From contig JAISYD010000258.1 in NCBI GenBank assembly GCA_031270145.1, positions 1-45,568 on the forward strand: a stretch of DNA of 45,568 nucleotides, in the 5' to 3' direction. Source of the DNA: Planctomycetota bacterium (GTDB lineage Bacteria; Planctomycetota; SZUA-567). Numbering within the stretch: the stretch's first letter is position 1; each line of letters opens with the position of its first letter. Below are positions 21,950 through 30,559 of the stretch, piece after piece. The notes beneath the pieces were generated by a model that saw only the letters and a list, made by a program, of their open reading frames with translations, was not told the origin of the DNA and searched no databases. The translations under genes and the position numbers were made by a program.

Positions 21950-22087
21950 GTGATGAACGCATCAATCCATATTCGGAACAATGCGTTGATTCTCGCGCTC
22001 GCCCATTTGCGCGCGGAAGCCGCATTTTCCCGGCATTGCTCCAACCGCCCGATTGACGGGTCGGTGGCAATTTCCATCGAGGGATGA

Positions 22088-22831
22088 ATGATCAACAGCG
22101 TGATCAGGGCCATTGGAATACTCTATCTGTTCCGCGAACATAAGCGCCTGTCGTTGGCCGAGATTGCCGATTTGAGCGGCTTGCATAAAACCACCGCCCA
22201 CGGCTTGGTTCTTACCCTCCTTTCGGAACATTTTTTAGAACAGAACAAAAGGACGAGGCGCTATTCGTTGGGTGCAACGTTGTTTGAACTTGGCGGTCTG
22301 TACAGAGCCCGGCTCGACGCTTTCGGATTCTGTCTTCCCTATATGCGCGAATTGAGCCAGATCACCGGGAAGACGGTTCAACTCGCCACTCTTGTCGACA
22401 GCGATGTCGTATATCTTTCCAGGGTGGTAACCAAGGACTTTTTGGGTTTTTCCGTGGCCGACGGGGTAAGAAGAGCCGCACACTGTACCTCAACGGGAAA
22501 AGCCATGCTTGCATTGCTTGCCGACGCGGATCTGGACGGAATATACCCGACCGACGATTTGCGCGCTCGGACCTCTCACAGCATACGAACGCGTGAAGGA
22601 TTGAGGGAAAATATAAGAAAGATACGGGAGCAAAAATATGCTGTGGATTATCAGGAGGCGGAATTGGGATTGTGCGGTATGGCGATTGGTTTTCGGGCAG
22701 ACCGCCCCATGGCCATTTCCATTTCTTGTACCGCCGACATCATGGATAGCGGACAAAGCCGCGCCTATATAGAGCCGTTACTTGAACTGCGTTGCAAAAT
22801 TCAAGAACAATTCGGCGCCGTTTCGATATAA
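22088..22831 (+). CDS. IclR-family transcriptional regulator (second)
   Basis: 247 aa; RAIGILYLFREHKRLSLAEIADLSGLHKTTAHGLVLTLL wHTH; AAHCTSTGKAMLALLADADLDGIY; KYAVDYQEAELGLCGMAIGF. Confidence 0.92.
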   Translation: MINSVIRAIGILYLFREHKRLSLAEIADLSGLHKTTAHGLVLTLLSEHFLEQNKRTRRYSLGATLFELGGLYRARLDAFGFCLPYMRELSQITGKTVQLATLVDSDVVYLSRVVTKDFLGFSVADGVRRAAHCTSTGKAMLALLADADLDGIYPTDDLRARTSHSIRTREGLRENIRKIREQKYAVDYQEAELGLCGMAIGFRADRPMAISISCTADIMDSGQSRAYIEPLLELRCKIQEQFGAVSI

Positions 22832-22854
22832 TCATCAAGTCGCCGTGACGCCAT

Positions 22855-23260
22855 GCCTCGAACGGCAACTCGTATAAGGATGTTGCCAAGGCGTCGGCGG
22901 CGCATAGCGACGCGCTCGGGTCTTGCGTCGTTCCCGTGAAGATGCCTTTCGCCTCCGGCGCCTTCGGGGAGCGGCTGAAGGGGAGGGAGCGGGTAATTCC
23001 GCCCAAGTCGCCCTTGGGCGAAGCGACGGCCCATTGCCGGAACAACTGGGCGACGCCGACGGTTTACGCATCGGACGGCGAACTGTCCATCGCCAACAAT
23101 CCGGCGGAACGCATGCTTCGTCCGGTGGCGGCGGGGCGGAAGAACCGCCGGTTTTTCGGCTCGGACAAGGGAGGCGAAACCGCCGCAAACCGCCGGTCCG
23201 TCGCCGCCCCTCGCCGGACGCGCCATATGCGGCGGCGCTGCCGAGGAGCGTTTTTTGTCC
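22855..23260 (+). pseudogene. IS66-family transposase, degenerate C-terminal remnant
   Basis: IPPKSPLGEATAHCRNNWATPTVYASDGELSIANNPAERMLRPVAAGRKNRRFFGSDKGGETAANRRSV matches the IS66 TnpC C-terminal signature (xSPLGxAxxYxxNxWxxLxxYxxDGxLxIDNNxAERxLRPxAxGRKNxLFxGSxxGGExAA). No full-length frame. Confidence 0.85.
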
Positions 23261-23489
23261 CGCCGGAGCGGAGGAAGGGAGCTGCCCGGCCAAGGAAGCC
23301 GCGGCGGCCGGCCTGCCCCGCCGCGGTCCGGCGGGCCGGACGCGCCGGAGGCGCCGGATTGTCGCAAGATATTGAAAAAGCGGAGGAAACAGAAAACGCT
23401 GGCGGGGGCCGGCCGCAAAAATAAAAGCGAAATGTCCGCCGATCAAAAAACCGGGGAACCCGGAATCGCCGGCAAATCCGTCCCGGGCC

Positions 23490-23518
23490 TTGCGCGGCCG
23501 GCCGGCCGGCGGTATAAT
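23490..23518 (+). promoter_or_regulatory. Putative sigma70-type promoter for alaS
   Basis: TTGCGC - 17 nt - TATAAT, about 73 nt upstream of the alaS ATG. Confidence 0.55.
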
Positions 23519-23591
23519 GCGAGTCGGCGGCGTCCGGCCCGGCGGCCGGGGCGCCGCGGGTTGTTTCGACGCCGGCGAAGGATGCCGCTCC

Positions 23592-26240
23592 ATGAGAACC
23601 GACGATATCCGCGACAAGTACCTTGGCTTTTTTGCCGGCAAGGGCGCCCGAATCGTGGCGTCCGACTCCCTGGTCCCGCATAACGACCCCACCCTGCTTT
23701 TCACCGGCGCGGGCATGAACCAGTTCAAGGATCAGTTCATGGGCCTGCGCATCGAGTACCGCGCCGCCGCCACCTGCCAGAAGTGTCTGCGCACCGGCGA
23801 CATCATGAACGTCGGGGTCACCCCGGCACACCACACTTTTTTTGAAATGCTCGGCAACTTCTCCTTCGGCGACTATTTCAAGCCGGAGGCGATAGGCTGG
23901 GCCTGGGAATTCCTCACCGGCGCCATGGGCATCCCGGAAAGCCGCCTCCAGGTCTCGGTCCACGATTCGGACGATGAAGCCTTTGGCATCTGGGAAAAGA
24001 GCGTCGGCCTGCCTCCGGAAAAAATCGCCCGCCTGGGCGATCACGACAATTTTTGGCCGGCCGACGCCCCGAAACTCGGCCCCAACGGTCCCTGCGGCCC
24101 TTGCTCCGAGATTTTCTATGATCGCGGGGCCGAATTCGGCTGCGGCGGGCCGGACTGCGGCATAACCTGCGATTGCCGGCGCTGGGTCGAAATCTGGAAC
24201 TTGGTCTTCACCCAGTTCAACCGGCAGCCCGACGGCGGGTTGCTCCCCCTGCCGCAAAGGAACATCGACACCGGCATGGGCCTGGAGCGCATGGCCGCCT
24301 GTCTCCAGGGCGCCGCCACCAACATGGACATCGACATTTTCCGGCCCATCGTCGCCGCCATCGCCGAAACCGCCGGCAAAAGCTACGGCGCCAGGCGCGA
24401 GGACGACGTACTGATGCGGCGGTTGGCGGATCACGTGCGGGCCGTGACCTTCTGCATCGCGGACGGCGTGCTGCCGGCCAATTCCCACCGCGGCTATGTG
24501 CTTAAGCGCCTGCTGCGCCGGGCCGTCCTGGACGGCCGGAACCTGGGCATCCGCGAGAGCTTCCTCCCGGCTCTGGTCCCGGTGGTGGGCCGGGTCATGG
24601 CCAAGCCGTATCCGGAAATACAAGCCCGCTCCGCCGCCCTGGCCGAAACGATTGGCCTGGAGGAGGCGAAGTTCCTGGCCACCCTGGATCGCGGCCTCGC
24701 CCGCATCGGCCAGGCGGTGGAGGAAACCCGGAAGGCCGGCCGCCAGAGCATTTCCGGCGCCGCCGCCTTCGAATTGTACGACACCTACGGCTTCCCCCGC
24801 GAGTTGGCCGAGGAGCTGGTGGCGCGGGAGGGGCTGGCCGTTGACGCGACCGGCTTCGACGCCGCCATGGCCGAGGCCCGGGCCAAGGCCCGGGAAGGCG
24901 CCAGGATGAAGGGCGACGTTTTCGCCAAGGGACCCCTGCAGGAGGTCAAGAAACTCACGGCCGGCAGCGAATTCCTCGGCTACGACGCGTTGGAGGCCGA
25001 GTGCGGGGTCTTGGCGGCGGTGGTTGGGGACGCCCTGGCCGACGCGGCCGGCCCCGGCGCCCAGGTGACGGTGATCCTGGATCGGACGCCCTTCTACGGC
25101 GAATCCGGCGGCCAGGTCGGGGACACCGGACTCCTGGTCGGCCCCGGCAACCTGGTCGTCCGGGTTGACGACACGCAGAAATTGGACGGCATCCACCTTC
25201 ATTCGGGCGAAGTGGAAACGGGAGTCCTCCGGCCCGGGGTCGGGATCAGCGCGAAAGTGGACGCCGCCCGTCGCCAGGACATCAGGCGCAACCACACCGC
25301 CGCGCATTTGCTGCACCACGCGCTCCGGAGCGTTCTGGGCGACAAGGCGGAACAGAAGGGCTCCCACGTCGGGCCGGATCGCCTGCGCTTCGACTTCCAG
25401 CATCCCTGCGCCCTTACCCAGGCCCAGCGGGAAGAGGTGGAGGAAATCATCAACCGCCGCATCCTGGAAAACTCCCTGGTGGTCACCCGCGTCCTGCCCC
25501 TGGCGGAGGCGAAGAAGAGCGGCGCCATCGCCCTGTTCGGCGAAAAATACGGCGACACGGTCCGGGTGGTGTCGGTGGGCGATTATTCGGTGGAGTTTTG
25601 CGGCGGCACCCATATGCGGGAGGTGGCGCCCATCGGCAGTTTCCGCCTGACGGCGGAGGAGTCGGTGGCGGCCGGGGTGCGGCGGATCGAGGGGGTGACC
25701 GGGCTGGCCGCTTTCCGCCTGTCGCGGGAACAGGGGGCGCTCCTGTCCGGAGTGGCCCGGGCGCTCAAAACCTCGCCCGGCGAAGCCGGGGAGCGGGTCA
25801 TGGCCTTGACCAGCCAGATCCGCGAGCTGGAAAAGAGCCTGGCCGCCGCCAGGCTGGCCCAGGCCCGGGACAAGTTGGCCGCCGCCGCCGCCATCGAGCT
25901 TGACGGCGGGATCCGCCTGCTGGCGGCCGACGCCGGCGAAATCGGCGGCAGGGAATTGGGCGAGCTGGCCCTTTCGCTGCTCCGGCGCCTGGGCGGGTTG
26001 GGGGTGGCGGTCCTGGCCAGCCGCGACGGCGGCAAGGCCGCCCTGGCGGTGGCGATTGGCAAGGACTTGGCGCCGGCCAGGCTGAAGGCGGGCGAGGTGG
26101 TGAAGCGGCTGGCCGGCATCATCGGCGGCGGCGGCGGCGGCAAGGCGGACTTCGCCCAGGCCGGCGGCCGGAAGCCCGAATGTCTGCCGGAATTGCTGGC
26201 CGCCGCGCCCGGGGCGGTCAAGGATCTGTTTATGTTATAA
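23592..26240 (+). CDS. alaS: Alanyl-tRNA synthetase
   Basis: MRTDDIRDKYLGFFAGKGARIVASDSLVPHNDPTLLFTGAGMNQFKDQF; FFEMLGNFSFGDYFK; RNHTAAHLLHHALRSVLG; EFCGGTHMREVAPIGSF; C-terminal GGGGGGKADFAQAGG. Confidence 0.97.
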   Translation: MRTDDIRDKYLGFFAGKGARIVASDSLVPHNDPTLLFTGAGMNQFKDQFMGLRIEYRAAATCQKCLRTGDIMNVGVTPAHHTFFEMLGNFSFGDYFKPEAIGWAWEFLTGAMGIPESRLQVSVHDSDDEAFGIWEKSVGLPPEKIARLGDHDNFWPADAPKLGPNGPCGPCSEIFYDRGAEFGCGGPDCGITCDCRRWVEIWNLVFTQFNRQPDGGLLPLPQRNIDTGMGLERMAACLQGAATNMDIDIFRPIVAAIAETAGKSYGARREDDVLMRRLADHVRAVTFCIADGVLPANSHRGYVLKRLLRRAVLDGRNLGIRESFLPALVPVVGRVMAKPYPEIQARSAALAETIGLEEAKFLATLDRGLARIGQAVEETRKAGRQSISGAAAFELYDTYGFPRELAEELVAREGLAVDATGFDAAMAEARAKAREGARMKGDVFAKGPLQEVKKLTAGSEFLGYDALEAECGVLAAVVGDALADAAGPGAQVTVILDRTPFYGESGGQVGDTGLLVGPGNLVVRVDDTQKLDGIHLHSGEVETGVLRPGVGISAKVDAARRQDIRRNHTAAHLLHHALRSVLGDKAEQKGSHVGPDRLRFDFQHPCALTQAQREEVEEIINRRILENSLVVTRVLPLAEAKKSGAIALFGEKYGDTVRVVSVGDYSVEFCGGTHMREVAPIGSFRLTAEESVAAGVRRIEGVTGLAAFRLSREQGALLSGVARALKTSPGEAGERVMALTSQIRELEKSLAAARLAQARDKLAAAAAIELDGGIRLLAADAGEIGGRELGELALSLLRRLGGLGVAVLASRDGGKAALAVAIGKDLAPARLKAGEVVKRLAGIIGGGGGGKADFAQAGGRKPECLPELLAAAPGAVKDLFML

Positions 26241-26255
26241 GGAACCCCATTCCCC

Positions 26256-28466
26256 ATGATCGATTTTCTGCCCGGCATCGGCGCCGTCAATCAGGCCCTG
26301 ATCGTCGTCGCCGCCTTTTCCGCCCTCATCTTCGTCCACGAACTCGGACATTACCTGGCCGCCAGGCTGACCGGGGTCAAGGTGGAGCGGTTCTTCGTCG
26401 GCTTCGACATTTTCGCCCTGTCCCTGGAAAAGGAATGGCGGGGCACGGTTTACGGCATCGGCATTCTGCCCCTGGGCGGCTACTGCGCCCTGGCCGGGCA
26501 GAACGACGATCCGAGGAAGGAGCGCCGCACCGGCTCCCCGGACGAGATCCAAGCCAAACCCCTGTGGGCCAGAGGGCTGGTTTTCAGCGGCGGGGTGCTG
26601 ATGAATTTCATCTTCGGCTTCCTGATCCTGGTCGCCGCCTTCATGTACGGCATACCCTTCATCCCGCCGGTTCTGGGAGAACTGGAGCCCGGGGGGCCGG
26701 CGGCCCTGCACGGCTTTCGCTCCGGCGACCGGATCGTCCGGGTGGACGGCCGGAACATCGAATCGTTCGAGGAGGCGGCCGAGGCCATAGCCCTCTCCGG
26801 CGCCGGCGGCGAGATCGCGGTGGAATTGGAGCGCCGCGACGATGCTGGGAACTTGCGGCAACTGACCATCCGGGTCAAGGGGCGGGCCTCGGGCGGCCGC
26901 GGCAACCTCAACTCCATCGGCGCCGAACCCGAGCGTTCCCGCCGCGTCGGCGGAATCATAGAGGATGCCGTCTTCGCCGACGCCCTGGCCGGCAAACTGG
27001 CGGTGAACGACGAAATCCTCGCCGTCAACGGCGTGGACATCCCCGAAAACCAGGGTCAAATGATCCAAAGCCTGCTGGCGAGGCGGCCGGGCGAGGACGC
27101 TGTCCTCAAGATCCGGCGGGCCGAGGACGGAGCGATTCGTGAAGTCAGGGCGCCTCTGGAGACTTACGGCGAATGGGACCTGGGGCTTAGGCTCGGGGTG
27201 GAAATCGCCGGCGTGCTTCCGGGCGGCCCGGCCGATTTGGCGGGTCTGCGGCCCGGCGATTTGGTGACGGCGGCCGAGATTTCCGGCCCGAAGTCGGGCG
27301 GCATCCGGCGTTTCGCCAATACCCAGCAATTCATGGAGGCGGTGTCCGAGGCCGCCCTGAAGCCTGTCGACATCCTGCTGAAAAGAGGCGGGGAAACCCT
27401 GACGGTGGCGGCGACCCCCAGGCTGGAAGCGAACATCGGGGATCCCGAGCGGGACACGCTCCTGGGGATCGAGGGACTGATGCAGGGGGACGACGGCTTT
27501 CACATTGAGCGGACGCTGCCCGGCTCGCCCCTGGAAGGCTTGGCCAGGGAGGGCGATTTCCTGGTTGGCCTGGCCGGACGGCCCCTGCCTAGGGGCAAGT
27601 CGTTGCGCGAGGCGGTGGAGGCGGCGGCGACGCGGAGCATCCGGCTGTTTGTCCGGCGCAACCCGGCCGACGGCGTTCCGCCCGCCCCCCTGGCGGAAGT
27701 TCCGGAAGCCAATCTGGCGATCCGGCTCTCGCCCCGCGTCAATAGCGAGCACCGGCGGCCGATGATCGGGGTCGATCTGCTTTCGGGCCCGGTGACCTCG
27801 GTGGCGCCGGGCAGCTTCGCCGACCTCAGCCTCGGCGGCGCCGCGCGCCTGGTCGGCTCGCGCCTGGTCGCCCTGCAATACTCGCCCGACCTCTCCTCGA
27901 CCATCCTCCGCTTCGTCTTCCCCGCCGGCTCGCCCTATGGGGGCGGACTAAAGACCCTGGTGGCCGAGACCCCCGAGGCCATCCGGAGCGATCCGGCCGC
28001 CGCCGGGTTGCGCAGCCGCCTGCCGGTGTCGCTGAAAACCGCCGAGGATATCCGCCCCCTGCCCTTCGCGGCGGCGCTGGTGGCGGCTGGCCGCAAGTGG
28101 GTGGATTTGTCGCTCATGGTGTACCGGGTGCTGCACAAGCTGGCGATCCGGACGCTGCCCCTCGACGCGGTGGGCGGGCCGGTGCAGCTTTTCCGCATCA
28201 TCAAGATCGCCGACGATCGCGGCTTCGCCTATTTCCTGTACGTCGTCGCGCTGATCAGCGTCAACCTGGGGGTATGCAACCTGCTGCCCTTCCCGGTGCT
28301 GGACGGCGGCCACCTGATTTTCCTGCTGATCGAATGGCTGATCGGCGGGCCGCCGCCCCGGATGCTGCGCGACACGGCGCAATGGATCGGGCTGGCCTGC
28401 CTGCTGGCCCTGATGCTGACCGTCACCGGGTACGACATTTTGCACCTTTTGCGGGGAACCGGCTGA
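26256..28466 (+). CDS. rseP: RIP metalloprotease (RseP/M50 site-2 protease family) with an expanded PDZ-like region
   Basis: 736 aa; FVHELGHYLAARLTGVKVERFFVGF (HExxH) at the N-terminus and CNLLPFPVLDGGHLIFLLIEW at the C-terminus, with a long PDZ-like array between. Confidence 0.9.
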   Translation: MIDFLPGIGAVNQALIVVAAFSALIFVHELGHYLAARLTGVKVERFFVGFDIFALSLEKEWRGTVYGIGILPLGGYCALAGQNDDPRKERRTGSPDEIQAKPLWARGLVFSGGVLMNFIFGFLILVAAFMYGIPFIPPVLGELEPGGPAALHGFRSGDRIVRVDGRNIESFEEAAEAIALSGAGGEIAVELERRDDAGNLRQLTIRVKGRASGGRGNLNSIGAEPERSRRVGGIIEDAVFADALAGKLAVNDEILAVNGVDIPENQGQMIQSLLARRPGEDAVLKIRRAEDGAIREVRAPLETYGEWDLGLRLGVEIAGVLPGGPADLAGLRPGDLVTAAEISGPKSGGIRRFANTQQFMEAVSEAALKPVDILLKRGGETLTVAATPRLEANIGDPERDTLLGIEGLMQGDDGFHIERTLPGSPLEGLAREGDFLVGLAGRPLPRGKSLREAVEAAATRSIRLFVRRNPADGVPPAPLAEVPEANLAIRLSPRVNSEHRRPMIGVDLLSGPVTSVAPGSFADLSLGGAARLVGSRLVALQYSPDLSSTILRFVFPAGSPYGGGLKTLVAETPEAIRSDPAAAGLRSRLPVSLKTAEDIRPLPFAAALVAAGRKWVDLSLMVYRVLHKLAIRTLPLDAVGGPVQLFRIIKIADDRGFAYFLYVVALISVNLGVCNLLPFPVLDGGHLIFLLIEWLIGGPPPRMLRDTAQWIGLACLLALMLTVTGYDILHLLRGTG

Positions 28467-28524
28467 TTCCCCGGGAGGCCTTGCCCCGCCGCCGTCGGCG
28501 ACGAACCGGCCGTCGGAGCGGCGT

Positions 28525-28968
28525 TTAGGGGGGATGCGGGGCGGACCCTTCCGGCAGGATGCGCCCGAGCGCCTCGACCGCGTCGTCGATGTGGCAGGCG
28601 AAGGGCTGGTTCTTGACGCCGACGACGCGGAGCTGGCAGCGGTTCAGGGGGATGAGGATCTTCTCGGCCCGGCTGGCGCCGATGGCGGCCGCCATGGCGG
28701 GGGTGAGTTCGCCGAGCATCGAATTGGCGGCGACGATGCCCACGGCGCCCAGGATGGCGTCGACGCTCCCCGCGTTCACGGCGATGGCGTTCTCCCCGGT
28801 GGCGCCCTCGTTCGCGCCGGCCTTGAGCATCAGCGAGGTGGCGAGGGAATTGGTTCCCAGGGCGATGATGTGGAGCCGCCCGCCGAAGACATGGCGCATT
28901 TTTTCCACCAGGGCCTTGCCAACCCCGCCGCCCTGGCCGTCAACCACCGCCGCCCGCGGAATGCCCAT
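28525..28968 (-). CDS. DUF3842 family protein
   Basis: PRAAVVDGQGGGVGKALVEKMRH, IIALGTNSLATSLMLKAGANEGATGENAIAVNAGSVDAILGAVGIVAANSMLGELTPAMAAAIGASRAEKILIPLNRC. Confidence 0.8.
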   Translation of the reverse strand: MGIPRAAVVDGQGGGVGKALVEKMRHVFGGRLHIIALGTNSLATSLMLKAGANEGATGENAIAVNAGSVDAILGAVGIVAANSMLGELTPAMAAAIGASRAEKILIPLNRCQLRVVGVKNQPFACHIDDAVEALGRILPEGSAPHPP

Positions 28969-29707
28969 GCCGCAGCCCCCAGAGTTTTATGTACTTTATG
29001 AAGGTATACATCACGGAAAGCGTGGCGGTCAACAAGCCGTATTTGCCGTCGAGGATCTCCCCCCGGATGAAATAGTTGTGCAGGAAGCGCCAGCCGGATC
29101 GCAGGAAAATGGCTGGCAGGCCGGCGCGGACGCCGTTGGCCTGGGCGTTTTCCGCCCACAGGGTGGTGTAGAGGTCGAATTTCCGGAAATACTGCGCCAT
29201 GTCCCGGTAGGTGTAGTGCAGAAGCCGGCCGGGCAGTTTGCCCAGCGGACGCCCGCCGCTGTCCGCGACTGGGTGCACCAGCCCGCGATAGGTCAGGCTG
29301 CCCTTGCGGAACAGCCGGGGAAGGGGTTCGCCGCTCCAGGACGACGCCCGCATCCGGTGACCGAGGAAGAAGGCGTCCCGCAGCACCTGGTAAACCTCCA
29401 ATTCCGGTTCCGAGGCCATGAGGCGGCGGATGGCGGCGGCCAACTCCGGGTCCACGACTTCGTCTGCGTCCACGATGAACAGCCAGGGATGGGCGGCTTG
29501 CCCGATCCCCCAATTGAATTGCGCCGAAAACCCTTCGAAGGCGTGGGTCAACACCCGGCAGCCCGCCGCCCTGGCTATTTCCAGCGTGCGGTCGGTGGAA
29601 CCCGAGTCCACCAGCAGGATTTCGTCGGCCCAGGACAGGCTGGCGAGGCAGGCCGGTAGCATCTCCTCCTCATCCTTGGCGATGATCTGCGCGGTTATTT
29701 TCGGCAT
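28940..29707 (-). CDS. Family 2 glycosyltransferase (WaaE/KdtX-like)
   Basis: ITAQIIAKDEEEMLPACLASLSWADEILLVDSGSTDRTLEIARAAGCRV, FIVDADEVVDPELAAAI. Confidence 0.88.
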   Translation of the reverse strand: MPKITAQIIAKDEEEMLPACLASLSWADEILLVDSGSTDRTLEIARAAGCRVLTHAFEGFSAQFNWGIGQAAHPWLFIVDADEVVDPELAAAIRRLMASEPELEVYQVLRDAFFLGHRMRASSWSGEPLPRLFRKGSLTYRGLVHPVADSGGRPLGKLPGRLLHYTYRDMAQYFRKFDLYTTLWAENAQANGVRAGLPAIFLRSGWRFLHNYFIRGEILDGKYGLLTATLSVMYTFIKYIKLWGLRHGHSAGGGG

Positions 29708-29711
29708 GGCC

Positions 29712-30539
29712 TTAGCCCTTGCCGCCGGCCGGGGCGGCGGCGCCTTCCGGCTTGCCGCCCTGGTGCAGATTCAAGCCGCGTTCGCAAAAAACCGCCTTTC
29801 CGGCCACCGCCCGCTCCAGCTGCCGGTCGTTTTTAGCCAAGCCGTTCCGCGAACGCGCGGGATGATGCAGATGGCAGACCAGGCCGGCGCAATGGAGATT
29901 CCGCCGCCTCACCCCGCGGTTCAGCAAACGGGTCGCGAATTCGCTGTCCTCCCGGCCCCAGCCGATGAAGTCCTCGTTGAAGCCGTTGACTCCGGCGTAA
30001 TCCTCCCGCCATACGGCGAAATTGCAGGTCCGGATGCCCTTGAGCCCCTGGCGGCGGGACGGCAGGCGGCGGGCCAGGCCGGGCCAGCGGAGGAGGTTTT
30101 TCCGGTTGCCGATCCCGGGGCGGAAAAACGACGGCCAAAAGGCGTCGGCGGCGATGGCCAGCCTGGTGTCGGCCTCGTTCAAAAGCGCCCGGGAGCCCTG
30201 GACGAAAAAGCCCTTTTCGGCCGCCGCCGCGTGGTCGGCCACAAAATCGGGATGCAGCAGCACGTCCCCGTCCACGATGATCAGATAGTCGCCGCCCGCC
30301 GCCGCCGCGCACAAATTGCGCATCCGCGCCAGCCGGTAGCCCTGGTGGGGTTCCCACTCGTGGCGGAGCGGCAATCCCCTCGCCCTGGCCGCCTGGATGG
30401 CCGCCGCCGTGGCGGGGCCGGAACCGTCGTCGCCGATCACAATATCGAAAGGCTTCAGGGTTTGGCGCCCTAGACTGCGCAGAACCGCCGCCAAGGCGTC
30501 CGGCCGCTCATAGGTCGAGATCAAGAGCGATATGCGCAT
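29712..30539 (-). CDS. Glycosyltransferase, GT2-like N-terminus with galactosyltransferase-type C-terminal motif
   Basis: MRISLLISTYERPDALAAVLRSLGRQ, LIIVDGDVLLHPDF, TCNFAVWREDYAGVNGFNEDFIGWGREDSEFATRLLNRG. Confidence 0.88.
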   Translation of the reverse strand: MRISLLISTYERPDALAAVLRSLGRQTLKPFDIVIGDDGSGPATAAAIQAARARGLPLRHEWEPHQGYRLARMRNLCAAAAGGDYLIIVDGDVLLHPDFVADHAAAAEKGFFVQGSRALLNEADTRLAIAADAFWPSFFRPGIGNRKNLLRWPGLARRLPSRRQGLKGIRTCNFAVWREDYAGVNGFNEDFIGWGREDSEFATRLLNRGVRRRNLHCAGLVCHLHHPARSRNGLAKNDRQLERAVAGKAVFCERGLNLHQGGKPEGAAAPAGGKG

Positions 30540-30559
30540 AAATGTTTTTCCGGGTGCCC

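Noticed and set aside
22801-23728. Overlapping ORFs on both strands upstream of alaS
   Set aside because: They cover the decayed IS66 fragment and GC-rich spacer; only the IS66-like frame has recognisable similarity.
23064-25613. 849-aa minus-strand ORF antisense to alaS
   Set aside because: GC-rich shadow ORF; alaS is unambiguous on the plus strand.
26235-27878. 547-aa minus-strand ORF antisense to rseP
   Set aside because: Shadow ORF without motifs; rseP frame has clear HExxH and LDG motifs.
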